From assembly GCF_900115075.1 (NCBI RefSeq), contig NZ_FOVG01000001.1, positions 806,001 through 870,000 on the forward strand: 64,000 nt of DNA. Reading direction: 5' to 3'. Each line of letters begins with the position of its first letter. Position 1 is the first letter of the stretch. A model generated the notes under the pieces. That model saw only the letters and a program-made list of their open reading frames with translations. It made no database searches and was not told the DNA's origin. Origin of the DNA: Candidatus Pantoea varia. GTDB lineage: Bacteria; Pseudomonadota; Gammaproteobacteria; Enterobacterales; Enterobacteriaceae. Shown in pieces: positions 44,896-51,959 of the stretch. The translations under genes were made by a program, and so were the position numbers.

Positions 44896-45128
44896 CATTG
44901 CTTCATCTTCGGTTCATAAGGAAGGCGCGACAGGCTGAGTGACGCCTGGCGGTATTGCATCAGACGCTGACGAAACCAGTCACGCAGCGCTTCAGGCTGC
45001 TCCTGCGCCACCATCTCGGCAACGACCGGCATGTTATAGCGCTCTTTAAACGCCACGCCTGCTGCCGCCAAATCGACATTGAGCTTGTCTTTCTCTTCCT
45101 GGGACAGCACGGCAAGGTTATGACTCAT
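44895..45128 (-). CDS. holE: DNA polymerase III theta subunit HolE
   Basis: A 77-residue accessory subunit that binds and stabilises the epsilon proofreading subunit (DnaQ) in the polymerase III core. [20 protein letters not shown] and LSRLPYEPK are nearly identical to E. coli. I use the ATG at 45128 ([14 protein letters not shown]), with CAGGAG upstream, not the longer frame to 45182. It is coupled to exoX; pairing a theta subunit with an exonuclease of the DnaQ fold is notable. Confidence 0.95.
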   Translation of the reverse strand: MSHNLAVLSQEEKDKLNVDLAAAGVAFKERYNMPVVAEMVAQEQPEALRDWFRQRLMQYRQASLSLSRLPYEPKMKQ

Positions 45129-45279
45129 AATATTCTCCTGACGATAGCCGGCAAAAGTAATGTTTTCGGCGGAATGAATCAAGGATAAAGGATCGCATCG
45201 CTGGCCTGGACAGTGTAAAACCAGCAGCGTATCCTTTTGCCACGTTTATCGCCCTGGCGGCGGTTAAAAGGATGATCTT

Positions 45280-45657
45280 ATGCAGAAAAAACGCATCTCC
45301 CGCATGGTTATTGCATTAGCAGCAGCCGGACTGATGGCATTCAGCTCGCTGGCTGCGGCGCATGCTCATCTCCAGTCTTCTCTCCCGGCGGCCAAAGCGC
45401 AGGTCACGACATCCCCCGATGCGCTAACGCTGAACTTCAGTGAAGATATTGAAGCGGCGTTCAGTGGCGTTACGCTGCTGGATAGTGCACAGAAGCCCGT
45501 CGTGACCGCCAAAGCCCGCGTTGAGTCTGACCAGAAAAAACGTCTGATTGTCGGCCTGCCGCAGCCGCTGAAAGCGGGCAGTTATCAGGTTAACTGGCAC
45601 GTGTTGTCGGTGGATGGCCATAAAACCGCAGGAAGCTATCGCTTTAGTGTGAAGTAA
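45280..45657 (+). CDS. yobA: CopC-domain periplasmic protein YobA
   Basis: A 125-residue exported CopC-family beta-barrel protein. The signal peptide (about 1-27) ends ...LAAAHA, giving a mature N-terminal His (HAHLQSSLPA), the typical CopC Cu(II)-site start. Further ligand-type residues are in LNFSEDIE and HVLSVDGHKTAGSYRF. It probably binds copper and hands it to the CopD-like YebZ encoded five bases downstream. Confidence 0.92.
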   Translation: MQKKRISRMVIALAAAGLMAFSSLAAAHAHLQSSLPAAKAQVTTSPDALTLNFSEDIEAAFSGVTLLDSAQKPVVTAKARVESDQKKRLIVGLPQPLKAGSYQVNWHVLSVDGHKTAGSYRFSVK

Positions 45658-45662
45658 CCCCG

Positions 45663-46538
45663 GTGGCCACCCTCTGGATCCTGCTGCGCGCCTTGCATTT
45701 TGCTGCCGTGATGCTGCTGACGGGCAGCGCCTGTTACAGCGCGCTACTGGCACCCAAACGCTATCGACCCCTGCTGGCGCTACGATTGAACCCGCTGGTG
45801 AAGGGGAGTGCCTGGCTGGCGCTGCTCAGTGCGCTGGCGATGCTGGGCTGCCAGAATGTGTTAATGAGCGGCGACAGCACTAACCTGGCCGATATCGACA
45901 TCTGGCAGGCGGTGCTGGGCACGCACTTTGGTGCAGTGTGGCAGTGGGAAATCATTTTCGGCGTGCTGGCCGTTGTCGCGCTATTACTGACCGGCCGCCT
46001 GCGTCAGCAGGTGTTACTGCTGGCTGGCGTGCTGCAACTGGCCTGCATGGCCCTGATTGGTCATGCCGCGATGCGCGATGGCTGGCCCGGTCTGCTTCAG
46101 CAGATCAACCAGGCAATGCATCTGATTGCGGCGGCGTTCTGGGTGGGTGGATTACTGCCACTGTTGTTATTGATGCACGAGGCACGCCAGATCGATCGCC
46201 GCACCGACGCTATCCGCACCATGATGCGATTTTCGCGCTATGGTCACCTGGCGGTGGCGCTAACGCTGCTGAGCGGCGTGATTAACAGCGTGATGATCGC
46301 AGGCTGGCCATTCATGTGGCACGATTCACGCTACATTATATTGTTGCTGTGCAAAGTGCTGCTGGTTGCCCTGATGGTACTGGTGGCGCTGATCAATCGA
46401 TACTGGCTGGTGCCGCGATTCCGTGTCGCAGGCAGCGGGACGCAGCAAAAATTTATTCGCATGACGCAGCTTGAACTGCTGCTGGCGTGTGGAGTGGTTG
46501 GGCTGGTCAGCGTATTTGCCACGCTGTCGCCAGCCTGA
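45663..46538 (+). CDS. yebZ: CopD-family copper resistance membrane protein YebZ
   Basis: A 291-residue polytopic membrane protein with about eight TM helices, the CopD domain in the C-terminal half (about 185-285). His residues in AALHF/LHFAAVML, GHAAMRD and NQAMHLIAAAFWVGGLL are candidate copper ligands. It starts at GTG 45663, right after yobA; the ribosome binding site is poor, suggesting coupling to yobA. The order yobA-yebZ-yebY is conserved in enterobacteria. Confidence 0.9.
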   Translation: MATLWILLRALHFAAVMLLTGSACYSALLAPKRYRPLLALRLNPLVKGSAWLALLSALAMLGCQNVLMSGDSTNLADIDIWQAVLGTHFGAVWQWEIIFGVLAVVALLLTGRLRQQVLLLAGVLQLACMALIGHAAMRDGWPGLLQQINQAMHLIAAAFWVGGLLPLLLLMHEARQIDRRTDAIRTMMRFSRYGHLAVALTLLSGVINSVMIAGWPFMWHDSRYIILLLCKVLLVALMVLVALINRYWLVPRFRVAGSGTQQKFIRMTQLELLLACGVVGLVSVFATLSPA

Positions 46539-46566
46539 ATGTGGTTTAAGAGATAAAAGGGTAGTT

Positions 46567-46914
46567 ATGTTGCTGAAGAAAGTGATCCCCGCAATCCTGT
46601 TGTTATCCGTATGCGGCCAGGCGCTGGCGGCACAAATCATAACCGTCAGCCGCTTTGAGATCGGTAAAGAGAAGTGGCCGTTTAATCGTGAAGAGGTGAT
46701 GCTGACCTGCGAGAAAGATGGTGCGATGTTTGCTATCAACCCGAGTACGCTGATGACATACCCGCTGAACGACATCGCCGACACACTGTTCAAAAACAAA
46801 CAGGTGAAAGCGCAGCCGATCAGCGTGATTCAGGCCGAAGATAAAGCGCATCCGGGCCAGATGATGAGCCTGCAGCCGATTATTGAGCGCACCCAGGCGC
46901 TTTGCGGTAAATAA
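46567..46914 (+). CDS. yebY: YebY family secreted protein
   Basis: A 115-residue exported protein with a signal peptide (about 1-20, cleavage after ALA) and the conserved stretch ITVSRFEIGKEKWPFNREEVMLTCE. Two Cys (in MLTCEK and QALCGK) could form a disulfide. E. coli YebY is uncharacterised apart from its link with yobA-yebZ. The start at 46567 gives the correct signal peptide; the frame extends upstream into yebZ. Confidence 0.88.
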   Translation: MLLKKVIPAILLLSVCGQALAAQIITVSRFEIGKEKWPFNREEVMLTCEKDGAMFAINPSTLMTYPLNDIADTLFKNKQVKAQPISVIQAEDKAHPGQMMSLQPIIERTQALCGK

Positions 46915-47032
46915 ACCTCCCGGGTGCAGCACCGCGCTGCGCCCAATCCCCGATTTTTTGCCGTTGCGATCACAAACTGATCCGGTTTATGGCCCTGCGC
47001 CTCGCGTTTGCTGGCAAATCGACCGCACTGTT

Positions 47033-47040
47033 CTAATCTT
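47033..47040 (+). promoter_or_regulatory. Sigma-S type -10 element of sdsR
   Basis: CTAATCTT ends six bases before the SdsR 5' end. A C at -13 followed by TAATCT fits the sigma-S extended -10 (CTAYACTT). SdsR is strictly sigma-S dependent in E. coli and Salmonella. Confidence 0.65.
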
Positions 47041-47045
47041 AAATG

Positions 47046-47145
47046 GCAAGGCGAAACCGCCTTCATAAATGCCAACTTTTAGCGCACGGCTCCTTGAGAG
47101 CCATTTCCCTGGACCGAATATAGGAATCGTATTCGGTCTTTTTTT
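47046..47145 (+). ncRNA. sdsR: SdsR (RyeB) small RNA
   Basis: A 100-base sRNA recognised by sequence and by place. It starts GCAAGGCGAAACC, contains the highly conserved single-stranded core ATGCCAACTTTTAGCGCACG and CATTTCCCTGGACC, and ends in the terminator ACCGAATA...TATTCGGT plus seven T. In E. coli SdsR is likewise encoded next to yebY. It is Hfq-dependent, made in stationary phase, and represses mutS, ompD, tolC and others. The antisense partner RyeA would be on the opposite strand across this locus; I cannot confirm it from sequence. Confidence 0.95.
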
Positions 47146-47492
47146 GTCAGATGCCGCCCATTAGTTAATGATTATTGAATCAATAATTTAGTCTTCCTTC
47201 TGTAGTTTTCTTCTCTACTCTTCTGCAAGACTTCATTCCATTATTTCATCGCCATTTTTCCTATTCATATAAGTTGCAACCATGCTTTATTACATCTCTA
47301 TGAAAGGGACACCATGGCGATAATCGGCCACCTGTTTTACTCATGTCTGAAGCCCTGCCAAAAGCATCAGGTATAGGCTGTACAGCCCATACGAGAGAAG
47401 TTTGCTGAGTGAACGGCATTGCAGCACCCGGTAATGACCACTCTACTATCCTGTGGCACTATATTGAGTCACATGAAAATGAGGGAACGATA
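47146..47492. other. AT-rich interval between sdsR and toxin cassette
   Basis: A 347-base stretch, more AT-rich than the backbone. It marks the entry into the accessory island. One 20-codon ORF (47314, with AAAGGGA upstream) is the only open frame with a ribosome binding site; I do not call it. Confidence 0.4.
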
Positions 47493-48155
47493 ATGAATGC
47501 AGGGAATGCAATCACAGAACCTGGCAGATATTACACATTTCAGTCACCGCTATCGGCCAATGTATTTTTTGAATTGAGACCACCTGTGTTGCCACGAAAC
47601 GCACAACCTGTGCTGGATGAGTCCAGCGGTATGTGCATTGGTTATTCTGTGGCTCAGGCTCCCGGTCTATGGCAGATATACGATGCGCAGGGGCATTTTG
47701 TTCGACTTGAAGAGGCAGCTCTCGAGACGCCACTGATTGATCCTACAGACATAGCGCTTCTTGCGTTTGGTGTATTTCGAATTTTCCGCGCTGGCCGCGC
47801 ATTATTGGAGGCTGGTACCCGAACTGCTATAAGTGCAAAACTCAGCCAGGCAACAATAATGTTCCTGCGTGCCAGGTTAAAAACCGGTTTATCAGCACGT
47901 AACCTGAAAATGACCGAAACAGCGGCGAGGCACATGTATGAGCTGGGTCGCTATGTTCCGTTACATATTCAGGAAAGAGCTATCCGCTATGGCAGACGCA
48001 TGGCCGATCCTCGCAAAGGGGAGGGTATGTATCGTTATGAAACGCAAATGTATATATTACACCGTAGAAAAAATATCACTGAGTATAAGAAATACACTCT
48101 TGAGGTTGTGGTAAGGGTATCAGACTGGACGATAACTCATTTTAAGTATTTTTGA
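47493..48155 (+). CDS. Putative polymorphic toxin / effector (orphan)
   Basis: 220 residues from the ATG at 47493, with GAGGGA upstream; the frame extends to 47409 without a ribosome binding site. There is no signal peptide. Residues 1-85 form a soluble leader. A hydrophobic/amphipathic part follows (DPTDIALLAFGVFRIFRAGR, about 88-107). A basic C-terminal domain of about 75 residues ends in a run of strands (YTLEVVVRVSDWTITHFKYF), the organisation of nuclease-type C-terminal toxins delivered by T6SS or related systems. The next gene, 21 bases on, is a small acidic protein as expected for cognate immunity. Composition is less GC-rich than its neighbours, suggesting transfer. The family is inferred from layout; activity is unknown. 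Confidence 0.55.
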   Translation: MNAGNAITEPGRYYTFQSPLSANVFFELRPPVLPRNAQPVLDESSGMCIGYSVAQAPGLWQIYDAQGHFVRLEEAALETPLIDPTDIALLAFGVFRIFRAGRALLEAGTRTAISAKLSQATIMFLRARLKTGLSARNLKMTETAARHMYELGRYVPLHIQERAIRYGRRMADPRKGEGMYRYETQMYILHRRKNITEYKKYTLEVVVRVSDWTITHFKYF

Positions 48156-48176
48156 TTAACCGACGGGAACGTACAT

Positions 48177-48626
48177 ATGTTTGATATCAGAGATGAAGGA
48201 TTCGTTTTTGCGGTGTCTCCTTTTGAGCGGGTCGTCGATAACGAAGTCGATCCGATTAATCATCATTGGGACTGGATTAAGTCCTTTGTTGAGTTTTCTG
48301 TCACTGGTGTGAAAATACAGTATCAGACGGAATTTACTGTTGGAGAACTTAAACAATTGAAGGAGCAGTTTTCTGCCTTCTATCAGACTGTTGTTGCCCA
48401 GTTGGAAATCCAACCTTTTGAGTTTCGTAGTGACTTAAATCAGCTAAATATGCTGCTCAGGAAGGTAACAGGTGATGACGTTGTGGTCATTGAGTATGTT
48501 CTTCGTCCTGAGGCTCATGCGGATAGTGTGCAGGTAAAAGGGGGATTTGTTATCGATGAAAGCTATTTTTCCGACATCCTTTCCAGGCTTGATGAGATGA
48601 TTGAATGGCCCAGTAAGCCAGGCTAA
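48177..48626 (+). CDS. Putative immunity protein (WapI-like)
   Basis: A 149-residue acidic, soluble protein without TM or signal. Features are alternating strands and helices and a Trp-rich segment (HHWDWIKSFVEFSV), followed by FTVGELKQLKEQFSAFYQTV. It resembles small immunity proteins of the WapI type found beside contact-dependent toxins, though I rate that match as tentative. It starts at ATG 48177 with GACGGGA upstream, 21 bases after the basic toxin candidate: the usual toxin-immunity order and charge complementarity. Confidence 0.55.
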   Translation: MFDIRDEGFVFAVSPFERVVDNEVDPINHHWDWIKSFVEFSVTGVKIQYQTEFTVGELKQLKEQFSAFYQTVVAQLEIQPFEFRSDLNQLNMLLRKVTGDDVVVIEYVLRPEAHADSVQVKGGFVIDESYFSDILSRLDEMIEWPSKPG

Positions 48627-48692
48627 CGGCTTTTTTGATTGCGGTTCTGATAAAAAATGAGTGCTGAAGAGATGACGGTCAGCGTTCACTGA

Positions 48693-49545
48693 TTGGCGAA
48701 AAGTCTGCGCGCGTCCGTTCATCACAGCTCGCCAATTTATGTGAAGCGCAACATTCTGGCCTCAACGTTTATTCCGCACCCGATGATGAGTCAGCAGGCG
48801 TTCAGCAAGTTTGCGCTGGACTATCTTGTATTCGGCAATGCCTTTGCCGGGGTGCGCCACAATGGTCTGGGCAAGCCCCCTGCGCCTTGAAACCACCCCG
48901 GCCAAATTCACCCGCAGGGGCGTGAAGGAGGGCGTTTACTGGTTTGTGAATGACTGGAAGGAGCCGCACGAATTTTCGGCCGGCAGCGTGTTTCATCTGC
49001 TGGAGCCGGATATTAATCAGGAGCTTTACGGCCTGCCGGAATACCTCAGCGCGCTTAACTCCGCCTGGCTGAATGAGGCGGCAACGCTGTTCCGCCGCAA
49101 GTATTACCAGAACGGCGCGCACGCCGGTTACATCCTGTATATGACCGACGCGGCGCAGAGCAGCAGCGACGTCGACCGGATGCGCCAGGCGATGCGTGAC
49201 ACGAAAGGGATCGGCAACTTCCGCAACCTGTTTATGTATGCGCCAAACGGTAAGCCGGACGGCATTGAGATCCTGCCGCTCAGTGAAGTGGCGACGAAAG
49301 ACGATTTCTTTAACATCAAGAAGGCCAGCCGCGACGACCTGTTAAGCGCGCACCGCGTGCCGCCGCAGATGATGGGGATAATCCCGGACAACTCCGGGGG
49401 ATTCGGGGATGCGGTGAAAGCGGCGCAGGTATTTGTACGTAACGAACTGACACCGCTGCAGGAGCGTCTGAAGGAAATCAATAACTGGCTGGGCGAGGAG
49501 GTGATCGCCTTCCGCCCTTATTCGCTGGAAGCGGCAACAAACTGA
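48693..49545 (+). pseudogene. P2-like phage portal protein (gpQ), broken
   Basis: Two overlapping frames together give a P2 gpQ-type portal protein. Frame one (from 48693) reads LAKSLRASVHHSSPIYVKRN up to NAFAGVRHNGLGKP. Frame two continues LRLETTPAKFTRRGVKEGVYWF through DINQELYGLPEYLSALNSAW, PLSEVATKDDFFNIKKAS and LTPLQERLKEINNWLGEEVI to the natural end. A run of five C (48876-48880), one too many, causes the frameshift. The first 60 or so residues are gone; a TGA at 48690 replaces a codon just before LAKS. The gene cannot make a functional portal and marks a P2-like prophage relic. Confidence 0.88.
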
Positions 49546-49550
49546 AGATG

Positions 49551-49574
49551 TAACGCCTGCCTATGCAGGCGTTA
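49551..49574. terminator. Bidirectional hairpin between portal relic and DUF1493 gene
   Basis: A perfect 10-bp stem TAACGCCTGC / GCAGGCGTTA with loop CTAT, in the 30-base gap between two converging genes. It ends both units; only short T-runs follow. Confidence 0.75.
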
Positions 49575-49575
49575 G

Positions 49576-49875
49576 TTATTTACCCAACCAGCGCCCGGCC
49601 TGTGCAGACTCAACCAACAGACGGATAGTAAGCGGATCATGTGGTGCAGTGAAATTTTCCGGGAAATAGTCGTTAAAAGAGATGGTGCCGGGGTCAATGC
49701 CAAAACTGTCAGCATACCGCTCAAGTAATTCATAAGCGTCGATGGGATCCATACGAAAGTCGTTGTTCAGATCAGTGTCCAGCTCAAGCTTGTAACGTTT
49801 TAATGTGAACAAGCTTCTGTCGTTATAATCTTCAACCAGCGCAAAAACTGCCTTCTCTATATCCTCGTTTACCAT
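49576..49875 (-). CDS. DUF1493 family protein with ACP-like helix
   Basis: A 99-residue acidic protein of the DUF1493 type. The segment FRMDPIDAYELLERYADSFGID (about 40-61) looks like helix II of an acyl carrier protein (DSLD-x-VEL...FGI), but the phosphopantetheine Ser is replaced by Pro (MDPIDAYEL). It would therefore be a carrier-like fold that cannot be primed. The start overlaps the end of the upstream membrane-protein gene by seven bases, so the two are translationally coupled. It is intact and sits between two broken phage genes, in the region where P2 carries tin and old. A role in defence, toxin control or lysogenic conversion is inference from position. Confidence 0.65.
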   Translation of the reverse strand: MVNEDIEKAVFALVEDYNDRSLFTLKRYKLELDTDLNNDFRMDPIDAYELLERYADSFGIDPGTISFNDYFPENFTAPHDPLTIRLLVESAQAGRWLGK

Positions 49876-50327
49876 ATTCTGTCGTCCTTATGGGCAATAA
49901 GGTTGTATTTTACCGTAGTTTTCCAGCCTATCTCCGCCACATCAGCGGCCACAATTACCCATCCTAAAACCGGAATTGTGCGACCGACGAAAGTTCCCAG
50001 TTTATGGGTCATTAACATTTTAATTTGGAATGGTTTTTTAGGGTTTTGTATCCACGTAGGCAACCTGAACGGGAGACGGTAGTCGCGTAACAGCTTGCGA
50101 GAATAGACAGATGCATAGGAGGTACCTTTCCAGGCCCCCTTTAACTTTCCTGACACGTCAATCGTATTCTGCCCCGAGTAAATGGCAGCTATCGCGATGA
50201 TATCTTTTGCACCGCTGAAGTGCTCAGCGGTCACATCAATCATAATCCAGAAATAAAGCTCTCCCGGGGTAAGGTTGGTAAACCCGCCATAGAAGTAAGT
50301 CCCGTTTAACTGCTCAGTTGTATCCAT
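49869..50327 (-). CDS. Small membrane protein of phage cargo pair, function unknown
   Basis: 152 residues. Residues 1-115 look soluble (GGFTNLTPGELYFWIMIDVT, FSGAKDIIAIAAIYSGQ, LKGAWKGTSYASVYSRKLLR). A hydrophobic C-terminal hairpin follows (VGRTIPVLGWVIVAADVAEIGW, about 115-136), resembling membrane-inserting tails of bacterial toxins and phage exclusion proteins. It is first of a coupled pair with the DUF1493 gene. No phage structural homology is seen. It is intact and less GC-rich than backbone genes, within the P2-like relic. I do not recognise a named family; pore formation or a membrane sensor role is only a suggestion. Confidence 0.6.
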   Translation of the reverse strand: MDTTEQLNGTYFYGGFTNLTPGELYFWIMIDVTAEHFSGAKDIIAIAAIYSGQNTIDVSGKLKGAWKGTSYASVYSRKLLRDYRLPFRLPTWIQNPKKPFQIKMLMTHKLGTFVGRTIPVLGWVIVAADVAEIGWKTTVKYNLIAHKDDRIW

Positions 50328-50683
50328 ATTATTCCCTTACATGGTTAACCGTATTGGTCAAAACCTTATCATATTGATTCCGGTCAGTGCCATACATCAT
50401 CTGCCGCTCTCAGGCCCGATTCACCAGGCTCCATTCCTTTTTACCGTTTATATATATCATCACACCATTGCGCGCGTCTCCATGCCGCTGGCGCAGCCTC
50501 CGCATACATGTTTGCACCCCTCGCGCGCAATGCTATCCCCGCCACGCCTGCCCGCTTTATGCATCGCTTTTCATGCAAGTGCATGTACCTCCTCTATACG
50601 CGCCAGTACTGGGCTCACACATGCTTAGCGATCCAGTTTGGATCATGCGGATTCATGCAATCATATGCACTTATATGCAGCAG
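50328..50683. other. Non-coding interval with clustered ATGCA words
   Basis: No convincing gene. The track of open frames here has no ribosome binding sites or familiar content. From about 50556 to 50682 the word ATGC (mostly ATGCA or TGCAT) recurs about eight times, for example at TTATGCATCG, TCATGCAAGTGCATGT, TCATGCAATCATATGCACTT and ATATGCAGC. The promoter of the membrane-protein/DUF1493 pair must also lie here. Confidence 0.45.
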
Positions 50684-50708
50684 CAAAAAGCCACCTTAAA
50701 GGTGGCTA
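50684..50708 (-). terminator. Terminator of the 58-codon phage gene
   Basis: On the minus strand AGCCACCTT / AAGGTGGCT closes on one base and runs into TTTTTGC, 27 bases after the stop of the small gene. Confidence 0.85.
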
Positions 50709-50734
50709 GTGAACGGTAGGAAAGGGGCAATTAA

Positions 50735-50911
50735 TCATTCTGCCTGACAGTAAATAGCGGCTTCGAAAACAGATGTGTCAATTGTCCCTGCCATGTCACT
50801 GATCATCGACAGTGCCATTTTTAATTCATCTTCTTTGCAATGTGCGATCAGCGATACGTCAGCTTTGAACTGAATGCGAGCAACCGTTTCACTTAGATTA
50901 TCTATTTTCAT
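50735..50911 (-). CDS. Small phage-type protein, 58 residues
   Basis: ATG at 50911, TGA at 50735. The product begins MKIDNLSETVARIQFKADVS and ends AAIYCQAE, predicted helical and acidic. It lies just downstream of the replication-gene relic and has its own terminator. That is where P2-like phages carry short early ORFs, so it is probably a surviving phage gene. No function is recognised. Confidence 0.65.
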   Translation of the reverse strand: MKIDNLSETVARIQFKADVSLIAHCKEDELKMALSMISDMAGTIDTSVFEAAIYCQAE

Positions 50912-51125
50912 TAGATGATTAACTTCTTCCAGTCAAAATGCGCTGTATTTATAAACAGTGTCGTGATGAACTACAATCGTAAACAATCGCGCGGCTCAGA
51001 TTAGTCCGGCTGCTGTTTTATTAATCAGACAAATGTACGCCTCTTTTTTTTGCAAGTGCATTGAAGCGCTTTAAGGGAGTAGGTGTTTTGCACCGTCTAT
51101 GGAACAGATAGCCGCTTGTACCGCT

Positions 51126-51687
51126 CTAGTAAGAAAGCTCCCCAACCTTGATTGTGTGGCCTTTCATCATGCGCACAGCTTCACCGTCAGACAGTATTAA
51201 CCGTGAGATCTCAAAGAAACTCTTTTTCAACGCGCCCCGTTCTATGCAATCACTCACTTCAGGGTGATATTTCTCCGGCTCAAGTTGCTCCTGCGCTGGC
51301 TTTTCTCTTAATCGCTTAATAATCCTTCTTCGATCGGCGCGAGTAGGGGGCTTTGTGAAATCGATAGCGGCTTCAGAGCCTGTTGGCTCCGTACAGTTAT
51401 TGACAGACCTCTGAGAGGACGCGGGCGCGTCAAATCAACGTCACGTTTCTGAACAATCTTCCACTGAATCAGGCGAGTTAAGATTGGCATGTCGTCGCCA
51501 ACTTCAGTTGCGTAAACGCCCTTGATGCTTATGGTTTCCTCGCCGTACTCATTCATGTCTTCGCTTGCCTGATACCAGGTTCGCACGGCCACCACGTTAT
51601 GGCGCACAAACGGCCCTCCCTGGGCGTTAACGTATTCGGCACAGTGTGAGTGGATGATCCTTGTAACGTTCGGTATGCTTATAAGAT
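51126..51687 (-). pseudogene. P2-like phage replication endonuclease (gpA), C-terminal relic
   Basis: Leftward reading gives a gpA-type C-terminus. It starts near 51687 with LISIPNVTRIIHSHCAEYVN, then GGPFVRHNVVAVRTWYQASE and MPILTRLIQWKIVQKRDVDL. The frame then breaks near 51430, and a second frame continues APASSQRSVNNCTEPTGSEA, TKPPTRADRRRIIKRLREKP and ends GHTIKVGELSY at the TAG 51126-51128. Restoring one G in GATTTGACGCG rejoins the frames. The N-terminal two thirds, with the nicking tyrosines, are absent (an in-frame TAA lies just upstream of 51687). It is convergent to the Q relic, as A and Q are in P2. Confidence 0.8.
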
Positions 51688-51729
51688 ATTAAAATTAAAA
51701 TGGCCATCTCACTCTGTCAGGTAAATATT

Positions 51730-51786
51730 GTGGATAATAACGAAGAAAAAATCGCAGATGCTTTATATGAGATATTGAAAAAATGA
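51730..51786 (+). CDS. Leader-like 18-codon ORF coupled to membrane peptide
   Basis: GTG at 51730 (or ATG at 51700, giving 28 codons) reads (M)DNNEEKIADALYEILKK and stops with TGA overlapping the next ATG as ATGA. The product would be a short charged helix. The overlap is the main evidence for translation; the ribosome binding site is poor. Confidence 0.4.
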   Translation: MDNNEEKIADALYEILKK

Positions 51787-51959
51787 AACGTGTATTTTTA
51801 TGGATTATGCAATCTTTTATCTATTTGATACCTGCAGCTGTTATTGCGGCAGGGTTATATATATTTATCCGATTTATTCCAGGGCATGCAGCACTTCTTA
51901 GCATAACATGGGTGATCGTCATTTCTTGTGCGTATATTAAATACAATCGATGGTATTAG
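51783..51959 (+). CDS. Small two-helix membrane protein, 58 residues
   Basis: ATG 51783, TAG 51957-51959. The product begins MKRVFLWIMQSFIYLIPAAV, with two TM helices (about 10-32 and 36-52) and a basic end (IKYNRWY). It begins inside the stop of the preceding short ORF. AT-rich and unlike the backbone, it lies at the right edge of the prophage relic. The family is unknown; small paired membrane peptides of this kind occur as phage superinfection-exclusion or type I toxin genes, but nothing here proves that. Confidence 0.5.
   Translation: MKRVFLWIMQSFIYLIPAAVIAAGLYIFIRFIPGHAALLSITWVIVISCAYIKYNRWY

Noticed and set aside
47000-47300. RyeA, the sRNA antisense to SdsR
   Set aside because: Its presence is likely by analogy with E. 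coli, but neither promoter nor ends can be placed from this sequence.
50341-50719. Three overlapping + strand ORFs of 63-110 codons
   Set aside because: No ribosome binding sites, Cys/His-rich text from the ATGCA-rich DNA, and they run through the minus-strand terminator.
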